Shown: positions 17,929-25,534 of the stretch, piece after piece
Position numbering within the stretch: the stretch's first letter is position 1
How the letters are laid out: each line of letters opens with the position of its first letter
Source of the DNA: an uncultured Clostridium sp.
GTDB taxonomy: Bacteria > Bacillota > Clostridia > TANB77 > CAG-508
DNA: 64,000 nucleotides
Assembly (NCBI GenBank): GCA_948465565.1
Contig: CAOJXR010000002.1
Location: 23,139 to 87,138 of the forward strand
Direction of reading: 5' to 3'
Notes under the pieces: generated by a model
The model's database searches: none
What the model was told of the DNA's origin: nothing
Seen by the model: only the letters and a program-made list of their open reading frames with translations
Translations under genes and position numbers: made by a program

Positions 17929-19203
17929 TTATTTATCTTGATATACAACTTTTCCTGAAACAATTGTATATTTAACTCTTCCTTTTAATTTCTCTCCTAT
18001 GAATGGAGAATTTTTTGATTTTGATACAATGTCTTCTTTTGTATATACATACTCTTGGTCTTTGTCGAATATTGTCAAATCTGCTATTTTTCCCACTGCC
18101 ACTTCGCCTTTATCTACTTTTAGAAGTTTTGACGGATTATATGACATTAGTCTACACATATCTAGTAATGTAATTTCTCCTTTATCAACTAAATTTGTTA
18201 TGGTTGCAGCTAGTGCTGTTTCAAATCCTATTATTCCATTTGGAGCTTTAGCTAGTCCTTGAGCTTTTTCTTCTTCTGCGTGTGGAGCATGGTCTGTTAC
18301 AATACAATCAATAGTTCCATCTTTTAATCCTTGTATTATAGCTTTTTTGTCTTTTTCTTTTCTTAGAGGTGGATTCATTTTTCCATTAACACCTTTTTCT
18401 AAAACATCTTCTACTGTGAAGCTGTAGTAGTGTGGACATGTTTCACAAGTTACATTTACTCCTCTTTGCTTTGCACTTCTTATTGTATTAACAGTTGTTT
18501 CTGTGCTTATATGACAAATATGTGTGTGAAGTTTATTTGTTTCAGATATAACAATATCCCTTGATGCCATTATTTCTTCTGCTTCTGGTAACACACCTTC
18601 TACTCCTAGTTTTTCAGCTATTTTCCCAGCATTTATAGCTCCACTTGAAACTGATTTCTCTTCACAGTGTTCTGAAACAAAACTTCCTAATGCATTTGTT
18701 TTTATCATTGCTTCTCTTATCATTCTAGCATTTTCGACTGGCATTCCATCATCTGAAAATGCTATAGCTCCTGCTTTTAGCTGTTCTTCAAAATTTACTA
18801 ATTCTTCACCTTTTTCTCCTTTAGTTACACTTGAAAAAGGAAGTACATTACATTTTGCTACTTCTTTTGCTTTTTCTATTATTTCAGACAAAATAATAGC
18901 GCTATCTGGTGTTGGTTTTGTATTTGGCATAGGACAAATAGTGGTAAAACCGCCTTTTATAGCACTAAAGCTTCCTGTTTCTATAGTTTCTTTATGTTCT
19001 CCTCCTGGTTCTCTTAAATGACAATGCATATCAATCATTCCTGGCATTATAAATAGCCCTTCACAATTGATAACTTCATCTACTTTTTCTGTAATATTTT
19101 TCTTTATTTCTATTATTTTTTCGTTTTCTATTAGCACGTCTGCTATATCTTGAAAGTTGCTTGCATAATCAATTACTGTTCCATTTTTTAATAATAATTT
19201 CAT
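17929..19203 (-). CDS. pyrC: dihydroorotase
   Basis: PyrC (424 residues) closes carbamoyl aspartate to dihydroorotate. The zinc-binding HxH is at H60 and H62 in DMHCHLREPGG. Further metal ligands appear in HICHIS, and the substrate region DHAPHAEEEKA is visible. It is the first gene of the pyr operon here; pyrB and carAB are not in the window. Confidence 0.95.
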   Translation of the reverse strand: MKLLLKNGTVIDYASNFQDIADVLIENEKIIEIKKNITEKVDEVINCEGLFIMPGMIDMHCHLREPGGEHKETIETGSFSAIKGGFTTICPMPNTKPTPDSAIILSEIIEKAKEVAKCNVLPFSSVTKGEKGEELVNFEEQLKAGAIAFSDDGMPVENARMIREAMIKTNALGSFVSEHCEEKSVSSGAINAGKIAEKLGVEGVLPEAEEIMASRDIVISETNKLHTHICHISTETTVNTIRSAKQRGVNVTCETCPHYYSFTVEDVLEKGVNGKMNPPLRKEKDKKAIIQGLKDGTIDCIVTDHAPHAEEEKAQGLAKAPNGIIGFETALAATITNLVDKGEITLLDMCRLMSYNPSKLLKVDKGEVAVGKIADLTIFDKDQEYVYTKEDIVSKSKNSPFIGEKLKGRVKYTIVSGKVVYQDK

Positions 19204-19337
19204 TGTTTACTCCCTTCAAATTATTTTTTATATCCTATCATTTACAAAAAATTTTTTCAATAGCTGTTTCGCTCATTGACTATTTTTGTTATTTTGTGTA
19301 TATTAATTTAAATTCTATTTGGAAAGGATGAATAAAA

Positions 19338-20081
19338 ATGAATAATTTAACTTCTTATCTTTTTAAAACAGATGCTTTTAAAATTTGCGAAGAAAATAAA
19401 CCATTTTGGTACACTTCTAGTGAGATTGGTCCTTATTTTATTAATGGACATTTTTTATATGGAAGTGAAAAAGATGCAAACGTATTACTAGATTTCATAA
19501 ATGAAGAATTAGAAAATGTTTCTAAAGAGCAAATTCCGCAAGATATTTTTTCTAAAGTTTTATTTCAATATGAGAACAACGTATTATATTCAACAATTAT
19601 TAATAACTTGATTACATACATTAAAGAAAATATTTCTATAGATGATATTGATTATATTTCTGGTGGAGAGCGCCGTGATTGGTATTTTTCAAATATTGTT
19701 GCTTATCTTTTAAAAAAGCCTCATATTACAATTTACAAGGATTTAACTTGTATTAAAAGTACATATAATTTTTCTAAAAATGAACCTATTACTAAATTAG
19801 ATAATGCTAACGTTCTTCATGTTTCTGATTTGTTAAACTTGGCTTCTAGTTTATTAAATTCATGGATTCCTGCTATTTCTAACCTAGGTTCAAAAATCAT
19901 TTGGAGTGCATGTGCTGTTGATAGATGTCAAGGTGGTAGTGAAAAATTAGAGGCAGCTTCTGTAAAATCACTTGCTCTTATAAATATTGATAATGCTTGT
20001 TTTGAAGAGGCTTTGAATTTAGGAATTATAAATAAAAATCAATTAGAAATGTTGCAACAATTTGTTAAAAAACCATATTAA
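19338..20081 (+). CDS. orotate phosphoribosyltransferase-like protein, C terminus cut off by TAA
   Basis: This 247-residue protein lies beside the pyr genes and reads as a PRPP-using transferase of the long OPRTase-like group. It has a signature SGGERRDWYFS, then KPHITIYKD, then VSDLLNLASSLLNSWIP, then VDRCQGGSEKLE. A role as pyrE is likely from the context. The reading frame stops at TAA (20079-20081), but the same frame continues for 39 codons with a sequence that looks like the family's usual C terminus. AAAGGATG lies before the start. The family assignment is from memory of motif order. Confidence 0.7.
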   Translation: MNNLTSYLFKTDAFKICEENKPFWYTSSEIGPYFINGHFLYGSEKDANVLLDFINEELENVSKEQIPQDIFSKVLFQYENNVLYSTIINNLITYIKENISIDDIDYISGGERRDWYFSNIVAYLLKKPHITIYKDLTCIKSTYNFSKNEPITKLDNANVLHVSDLLNLASSLLNSWIPAISNLGSKIIWSACAVDRCQGGSEKLEAASVKSLALINIDNACFEEALNLGIINKNQLEMLQQFVKKPY

Positions 20082-20201
20082 ACAATGAGAAATTTCTTGA
20101 TTAACCATCCTGAATTTCTGGAAAATTCTTTGAAATCTTCAGATAGTAAAACTGCTAAAAGAGCAAAAAAATGCGTTGAACAAAATATATATAAATTATA
20201 A
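20082..20201 (+). other. in-frame continuation of the PRTase-like gene after TAA
   Basis: After the TAA, the same frame reads T-MRNFLINHPEFLENSLKS and ends KRAKKCVEQNIYKL before a second stop. Long OPRTase-like proteins, as I recall them, end with a similar FL-x3-HPEFL...KTAKRA tail. This suggests a nonsense mutation or readthrough. A separate 38-residue peptide from the ATG at 20085 is possible but has no good ribosome binding site. Confidence 0.5.
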
Positions 20202-20221
20202 AAATAGAGATTTTATATAAG

Positions 20222-20265
20222 AGTACGCCATATACATTAGAAAAATCTAATATATATGGCGTACT
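20222..20265. terminator. long hairpin between convergent genes
   Basis: 20-nt arms (20222-20241 and 20246-20265) with an AAAA loop pair completely on the minus strand using one G-U pair. The T-run is weak on both strands. It probably serves the PRTase-like gene and pdaA. Confidence 0.65.
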
Positions 20266-20278
20266 TAAAATTTACCTC

Positions 20279-21061
20279 TTAATTTTTGAATTCATCTAAT
20301 TTTTTAAATTGGTATCCATCTTCCTTTATTTTTTTAATACACTCATCTAAGATATTCATGTTGTCTTTTGATGTTCCATGTAATAGCATAACTTCCCCTG
20401 GGTGAGTATTATTTAATATTTTTCCTTTTCCATATTCTTCTCTTCCTTGTTTTTTCTCTTCCCAATCATCATATGCAAATGACCACATTACTGTTTTATA
20501 ATTTAATTCATTACATATTTGTAATGTTCTTTCACTATATTCTCCTTTTGGTGGTCTTATATATTTCATTTCATAACCAAATTTTTCATATATAGCTGTA
20601 TGTAGATCCATCACTTCTTTTCGCAATTTTTCTTCTGAAATTTCTGGTAACGAGTGATGATTAACTGTATGATTTCCGACATCGTGTCCTTCTTCAATCA
20701 TTCTTTTAACTAAGTCTTCTGCTGTATTTACATAATGTGCTGTTATGAAAAAACATGCTTTTACATCATTTTCTTTTAATATATCTAATATTTTTTCTGT
20801 ATATCCTGCTTCAAATCCTAAATCAAATGTTAAATATACATTTTTGTCGCTTTTATTTCCCATTGCTATTCCATTATATTTATTTATTAATTCTTGATTT
20901 TCTTTTCCTAAATCTGGTTGTTCATGATTATCATTCCTTTTTATTCCCCAACCTATTTTTTTATTTATATCATTTGCTTTTACATTATTTGAAGAGCATG
21001 CTATTCCATAGGCTAGTACAGTGAATATTATCACCATGGTAAATATTACTCTTTTTTTCAT
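20279..21061 (-). CDS. pdaA: PdaA-like polysaccharide deacetylase
   Basis: This 260-residue exported protein has a signal-like helix at 5-22 followed by a Cys, then KIGWGIKRNDNHEQPDLG, which is typical of the delta-lactam-forming deacetylase PdaA that modifies spore cortex peptidoglycan. NodB-fold motifs are TFDLGFEAGYTEKILD and NHTVNHHSLP. The metal-binding HxxxxH is present. The lipobox is weak. It supports a sporulating organism. Confidence 0.88.
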   Translation of the reverse strand: MKKRVIFTMVIIFTVLAYGIACSSNNVKANDINKKIGWGIKRNDNHEQPDLGKENQELINKYNGIAMGNKSDKNVYLTFDLGFEAGYTEKILDILKENDVKACFFITAHYVNTAEDLVKRMIEEGHDVGNHTVNHHSLPEISEEKLRKEVMDLHTAIYEKFGYEMKYIRPPKGEYSERTLQICNELNYKTVMWSFAYDDWEEKKQGREEYGKGKILNNTHPGEVMLLHGTSKDNMNILDECIKKIKEDGYQFKKLDEFKN

Positions 21062-21156
21062 TCTCCACCTCCATCTTTTATTTTATATTATTCTATGACT
21101 CTTTTTTTATTCTTGAAAAAATTTTTAACTTTTTTACATTTTTTTACAAATTTCGC

Positions 21157-21185
21157 TTGACTAATTTTTTATAATAATTTATATT
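21157..21185 (+). promoter_or_regulatory. promoter of the histidine kinase core gene
   Basis: TTGACT (21157-21162), a 17-base spacer and TATATT (21180-21185) lie 55 bp upstream of the start. Confidence 0.5.
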
Positions 21186-21239
21186 AAATTGCGTGTCCAA
21201 AATTTGGTAATTTTTTATTTAATACTGGGGGTATTTTGA

Positions 21240-21959
21240 ATGAAAGTTTTCTTAATTTGTATATTTTTAGTTTTTGCCTTAGTCTTAGAAATTATTGTAT
21301 CTCTTCGACTTCGTAAGACTTTAAAATCTGAAAAACTATCTTATATTAGGCTTGAAAATTCTTATGATGGAATTCGTGAATTTAAACATGATTTTTCCAA
21401 TATTATGCAATCTATTGGTGGTTACTTATCCACTGATGATTTGAATGGATTGAAATGTTATTATTCAAGTATTTTTAAAGAATGTAATGATATAAAAAGG
21501 CTTTCTCTATTAAATAAAGATGTTTTTAATAGTCCTCCTGTTCTTGCTTTAATTAGTAATAAATTTTTTAAGGCTAAAAAGCTTGGTATTGATATGAATA
21601 TTGAGTCTTTACTTGATTTTAATACTATAAATATGGATATTTATGAGTTTACTCGTATTCTTGGTATTTTCTTAGATAATAGTATTGAAGCTGCTAGTAG
21701 TGCTTCTCAAAAGAATATAAATATTTTAATTTATAAAGATTCTATAAATCATTTTGATTCTATTTCTATTGAGAATTCTTGTGATGGTTCTGGTATTAAT
21801 ACTTCTAAGATTTTTAAAAAGGACTTTTCTACTAAACCTCAAAATAGTGGTTTGGGTTTATGGAAGGTTAAAAAGATTTTGAAACATTATGATAATATTA
21901 AGTTGAATACTTCTGTTAAAAAGGATGTGTTTAGGCAGCAGTTGCAGATTTATTATTAA
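21240..21959 (+). CDS. AgrC-like GHKL histidine kinase core with one membrane helix
   Basis: This 239-residue protein has one hydrophobic helix (2-21) and then the AgrC/GHKL kinase core: REFKHDFSNIMQS with the phospho-acceptor His, N-box LDNSIEAA, and G-box SGLGLWKVKKI. The usual five to seven membrane segments of the AgrC peptide sensor are missing, so it is either a truncated sensor or a soluble-type kinase that needs a partner. No response regulator is adjacent. The start follows GGGGG. Convergent with rluA across a large inverted repeat. Confidence 0.75.
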   Translation: MKVFLICIFLVFALVLEIIVSLRLRKTLKSEKLSYIRLENSYDGIREFKHDFSNIMQSIGGYLSTDDLNGLKCYYSSIFKECNDIKRLSLLNKDVFNSPPVLALISNKFFKAKKLGIDMNIESLLDFNTINMDIYEFTRILGIFLDNSIEAASSASQKNINILIYKDSINHFDSISIENSCDGSGINTSKIFKKDFSTKPQNSGLGLWKVKKILKHYDNIKLNTSVKKDVFRQQLQIYY

Positions 21960-21974
21960 TAATTTATATAAATT

Positions 21975-22075
21975 GATAAATGAAAAGATATAATATAGCA
22001 CTCCTTGCTGGTCGCATTTTCTTCGAAAATACTCCCAAACTGCGTGTCATACTATATTATATCTTTTCATTTATC
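21975..22075. repeat. 24-bp perfect inverted repeat with a structured, GC-richer loop
   Basis: Arms at 21975-21998 and 22052-22075 are perfectly complementary. The 53-nt loop contains its own hairpins (ATTTTC/GAAAAT and CGCA/TGCG). It fills the space between convergent genes, so it may terminate both, but its length and GC-rich loop resemble a small mobile palindromic element. Confidence 0.7.
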
Positions 22076-22086
22076 GTTTATATTCT

Positions 22087-22767
22087 TTATTCATTTTTTA
22101 ATATGCTCCAACTGCCCTCGGCTTTTGGATAACATTCAAATGTCATTTTTTCTTTTGTTGTTGGGTGATTTATTGTTAATTTATATGCCCACAAGCATAG
22201 CTGTTTTCCTCTTCCTCGTGTTCCATACTTTTGGTCTCCATAAATGCTATGGTTTCTTCCTGAAAGTTGTACTCTTATTTGATGGTGTCTTCCTGTATGT
22301 AACTTAACTTTTACTAGAGAAAGATTCGTTTCTTCATTGTATTTTACTACTTTGTAATCCAATTTTGCTATTTTAGCATTTTTACTTTTTTCATCTACAA
22401 TTTTACTAATATTATTTTTTTCATTTTTCCATAAGTAGTCTTCATATATTCCTGTAGGCTCTTCAAATTTTCCATCAGCAATTACTAAATATTCTTTTTC
22501 GAATTCTTTATTTCGAATTTGCTCACTTAGTCTGCTAGCAGCTTTTGAAGTTTTGGCAAATACCATAACTCCACCAGTTGGTCTATCTAGTCTATGTACT
22601 AATCCTAAATACGCATCACCTGGCTTGTTGTATTTTTCTATTAAATATTTTTTTATTATTGTTAGCATGTCAACGTCACCAGTTTTATCTCCTTGCGACG
22701 GTATGTTTACTGGTTTTTCTACTACTATTATGTGATTATCTTCAAATAATACTTTTAAATTTTCCAT
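22087..22767 (-). CDS. RluA-family pseudouridine synthase
   Basis: This 226-residue enzyme isomerises uridine in rRNA or tRNA. The catalytic motif HRLDRPTGG contains the essential Asp, and the family's HQIRVQL motif is near the end. There is no N-terminal S4 domain, as in the short RluA-type members. The start has GGAAATA upstream. The target cannot be inferred. Confidence 0.9.
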   Translation of the reverse strand: MENLKVLFEDNHIIVVEKPVNIPSQGDKTGDVDMLTIIKKYLIEKYNKPGDAYLGLVHRLDRPTGGVMVFAKTSKAASRLSEQIRNKEFEKEYLVIADGKFEEPTGIYEDYLWKNEKNNISKIVDEKSKNAKIAKLDYKVVKYNEETNLSLVKVKLHTGRHHQIRVQLSGRNHSIYGDQKYGTRGRGKQLCLWAYKLTINHPTTKEKMTFECYPKAEGSWSILKNE

Positions 22768-22782
22768 TTTTATTTCCTTATT

Positions 22783-23644
22783 TTAATTTTCCCAACGTCC
22801 ATATATTCCACATGGTAACACTAACTTTGAATTTGCCATAGGTAATCCAATTTCTCCAGACATAATTTTTCCATTATATTTTTTCATGTTTAGTTGTAAT
22901 AAATTTTCTAATACTCTACTTGATATTCCTGTTGTATATGAATTTATTAAGAAAAATAGTGGATTATCACTTAGAACTCCGTGTACATAGTTCAACTAAG
23001 TCTGCTATATTGTTTTCAAATTGCCAGACTTCACCGTTTTTTCCTCTTCCATAAGAAGGTGGATCCATTACTATTGCATCGTATTTATTTCCACGCCTAA
23101 TTTCTCTTTGTACGAATTTTATAACATCATCTATTATAAATCTTACTGGTCTTTCCCTTAGTCCTGAACTTTCTACATTTTCTTTTGCCCAACTAGTCAT
23201 TCCTTTAGATGAATCAACATGACAAACAGATGCTCCTGCGCTAAGACACGCTACCGTTGCACCTCCTGTATATGCAAATAGATTTAATACTTTTATTTCT
23301 CTTTTGCTATTTTTTATTTTTGAAATCATCCAATCCCAGTTAACTGCTTGTTCGGGAAACAATCCTGTGTGTTTAAATCCCATTGGTTTTATATTAAATG
23401 TTAAATCTTTATATTTTATTTGCCAACTTTCTGGTAATCTTTTTTTATATTCCCATGCTCCTCCACCAGTGTTGCTTCTGTTATATCTTGCATTTGCTTG
23501 ATTCCATTTTTCTGGAAAGCTTTTGTCTTTCCAGATGATTTGTGGGTCTGGCCTTACTAATGTTATATTTCCCCATTTCTCTAATTTTTCTCCGTTTGCC
23601 ATATCTATAATTTTATAATCTTCCCACTCATTTGCTATATTCAT
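22783..23644 (-). CDS. class I SAM-dependent methyltransferase read through a CGG +1 shift
   Basis: Two overlapping frames form one 286-residue protein. The first frame (from 23644) has the SAM-binding motif LNLFAYTGGATVACLSAGA and the catalytic MDPPSYGRG, and then meets CGG at 22979-22981 in TGT-ACA-CGG-AGT. Reading on in the zero frame stops four codons later. Skipping the C gives ACA-GGA-GTT and continues VLSDNPLFFLINSYTTG to the proper end, with Gly222 at the junction. It resembles RlmI-like 23S rRNA methyltransferases. The gene is either recoded, a fresh pseudogene, or a sequencing error. The same base pattern occurs at eight other sites here. Confidence 0.75.
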
Positions 23645-23645
23645 T

Positions 23646-24500
23646 TTATTTTATCTCCTCTAAAATTTGTACAACTTCTTGTATATTTTCTTTTGGAGTT
23701 GACGCTCCAGCTGTTATTCCAATTTTGTTGTGTTTTTTTATTTCTTCTAAATTTAATTCGTCTTTATTCTCTATATGCATACTTGGACAATTTTTTTTTG
23801 ATATTTCATATAATTTTATTGTGTTTGCGCTGTTTTTTCCGCCAATTATTATCATGTAATCAACTTTTTTTGATAGCTCTTCTGCTTCAGCTTGTCTATT
23901 TTGAGTTGTTGCACATATGCTTTTATTTATTTCTATTTCATATCCATTCAATTTTTCTGATATTTCATTTACGATTTTCTCAAACTTTGTAACTGAAAAT
24001 GTTGTTTGGGCCACTATATATAAGCTTTTCATCTTGCTGTTTTTTAGCTTTGAAATTGCTTCTTCTATATCATCTTCCGTTTCTATAATAAATGAATTAT
24101 TTCCGCTAAATCCTTGGTGTCCTATTGCTTCTGGATGTTTCTTTCCTCCTAAAATAAATATGTAATTGTTTTGCCTATTTTCCTTTACTTGATTATGTAT
24201 TTTTATTACATTTGGACATGTATAATCATATAGTTCATTTTGATTATTTCTTGCTTTTTCATAAACCTCTGGTGGAACCCCATGTGCTCGTATAATTAAT
24301 TTTGCACCACATGGTACTTCTTCTATTTTCTCTACTATCTTAACTCCATGTTTCTCTAAATTGGCATTTATTCCTTTGTTATGTATTAATTCTCCTAAAC
24401 AATACACGTTTTCTTTATTTTCTATTAATTCTAATGCTTTTGTTACTGCATTATTTACTCCAAAACAAAATCCAGATAATTGTCCAACTATTATTTCCAT
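23646..24500 (-). CDS. ispH: 4-hydroxy-3-methylbut-2-enyl diphosphate reductase
   Basis: IspH (284 residues) makes IPP and DMAPP in the last step of the MEP pathway with an iron-sulfur cluster. The three cluster cysteines are C12 (GFCFGV), C95 (YDYTCPN) and C196 (SICATTQ). Substrate-binding histidines appear at H40, H73 and H122. It has the usual length without the fused S1 domains found in some Clostridia. The next gene upstream encodes a small membrane peptide. Confidence 0.95.
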   Translation of the reverse strand: MEIIVGQLSGFCFGVNNAVTKALELIENKENVYCLGELIHNKGINANLEKHGVKIVEKIEEVPCGAKLIIRAHGVPPEVYEKARNNQNELYDYTCPNVIKIHNQVKENRQNNYIFILGGKKHPEAIGHQGFSGNNSFIIETEDDIEEAISKLKNSKMKSLYIVAQTTFSVTKFEKIVNEISEKLNGYEIEINKSICATTQNRQAEAEELSKKVDYMIIIGGKNSANTIKLYEISKKNCPSMHIENKDELNLEEIKKHNKIGITAGASTPKENIQEVVQILEEIK

Positions 24501-24518
24501 TTTTCCTCCATATGGTAT

Positions 24519-24626
24519 TTATAACATTGTTATTAATTTATAAAAATTGTATATAAGTACAAAATTTACAGTCATTAGCACTCCTGCTAAAATTATCATA
24601 TATTTTAAAATTTTGCTTTTTGTCAT
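24519..24626 (-). CDS. 35-residue single-span membrane peptide upstream of ispH
   Basis: A short reading frame from the ATG at 24624-24626 follows a clear AAAGGAG site. It encodes MTKSKILKYMI and a hydrophobic helix (about 9-29) ending LITML. It ends 18 bases before ispH and is likely in its mRNA. The function is unknown; it could be a leader peptide or a small membrane protein. Confidence 0.5.
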   Translation of the reverse strand: MTKSKILKYMIILAGVLMTVNFVLIYNFYKLITML

Positions 24627-24810
24627 TTGTATTCTCCTTTCTACTTATAATAATATATTCAAGTAGATGAGTAATATGACTTATATACTTGTTTATTTTA
24701 ACATATTTTAACTGCATTTTTCAATATTATTTGTTTTTTCCTTAGTAACAATATATCAAATATAAAAATATATTGTTTCTGTGATAAATTACTTTCGTAT
24801 AAATGCAATC

Positions 24811-24836
24811 GACCTGTCTCCTTTCAGAAACAGGTC
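24811..24836 (-). terminator. hairpin after the foreign membrane-protein gene
   Basis: GACCTGT (24811-24817) and ACAGGTC (24830-24836) pair around a 12-nt loop. A T-run is lacking, so its activity as a terminator is uncertain. The 184 bases from here to the small gene at 24626 are AT-rich, and I see nothing else in them. Confidence 0.45.
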
Positions 24837-24902
24837 ATTTGCTTAATCAATTGTCGAAGCTTGTTGTTGTAAGTTACTTGTTTCTGCTGTGTCCTTTTGG
24901 AA

Positions 24903-25460
24903 CTACTCAGCAGAGCCTCTTCCCCAGTCAAATCCGCCACCGCCTTCTGAACTGCCTCCAGTTTCTCCGTCCTCTTCTTTGGGAGGTTCGTCCTCTCTGG
25001 GGCCTCTACCCTTTCTTGGACTTCTGTCCTCATAGTAGTCGTCATCGTCATAATTTACCCCTCTCAGGTGCCAGACAAACGACAGCGTAGCTGCTACAAG
25101 TCCAAGCAGTGCCAGGATGATGTCCGACGTGGCTATCGGTGCTTTGAGAATTTCCCAGCTATCTTTCAGATGCCAGATAAAGCACTCAATAATCAAGACA
25201 ACCAGGGCGAATACGATGGTTTTGACAACGGTTATAGCTATAGTGTACTGTTCCCGATACTTGCGGGTTGCCAGGCCAATCAGCCCTGCGACAATCGCAC
25301 CGGCGGCGATGTTGATAACCCACACGTAACCGAGGTCAGTTGTGGTGCACCAGGTAAAGACGTTGGACAGGATGCCCCAGATCTTACTCAGGTTCACCAG
25401 AATGAAAGCGAACAGAATCGCTCTTAGCACAAATTTCAGGGTCTCATAAACTTTTTTCAT
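24903..25460 (-). CDS. foreign GC-rich four-helix membrane protein with acidic tail
   Basis: This 185-residue protein has four hydrophobic segments (about 9-30, 43-63, 74-96 and 105-128) and a cytosolic-type tail rich in Asp, Glu, Arg, Pro and Gly (130-185). I do not recognise the family. Codon use and GC content are unlike the neighbours, and it contains an in-frame CGG (in KYREQY). It has its own near-perfect promoter and a GGAGAG site, and interrupts the space between ispH and uvrC. It looks like an independently acquired cassette. Confidence 0.65.
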   Translation of the reverse strand: MKKVYETLKFVLRAILFAFILVNLSKIWGILSNVFTWCTTTDLGYVWVINIAAGAIVAGLIGLATRKYREQYTIAITVVKTIVFALVVLIIECFIWHLKDSWEILKAPIATSDIILALLGLVAATLSFVWHLRGVNYDDDDYYEDRSPRKGRGPREDEPPKEEDGETGGSSEGGGGFDWGRGSAE

Positions 25461-25503
25461 GATTAACTCTCCTTTATTCGTGCTTCAACAAATTGATAAC
25501 ATT

Positions 25504-25532
25504 ATTATACCACTATTATGTAAATTAGTCAA
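25504..25532 (-). promoter_or_regulatory. promoter of the foreign membrane-protein gene
   Basis: On the minus strand TTGACT (25527-25532), a 17-base spacer and TATAAT (25504-25509) form a near-consensus promoter. The flank is AT-rich although the gene is not. Confidence 0.65.
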
Positions 25533-25534
25533 AA

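Noticed and set aside
22783..22995. Separate small gene after the methyltransferase
   Set aside because: Its sequence is the expected C-terminal part of the methyltransferase in the +1 frame.
24824..25051. Minus-strand frame overlapping the tail of the foreign membrane protein
   Set aside because: It is a different frame of the repetitive acidic tail with no start signal.
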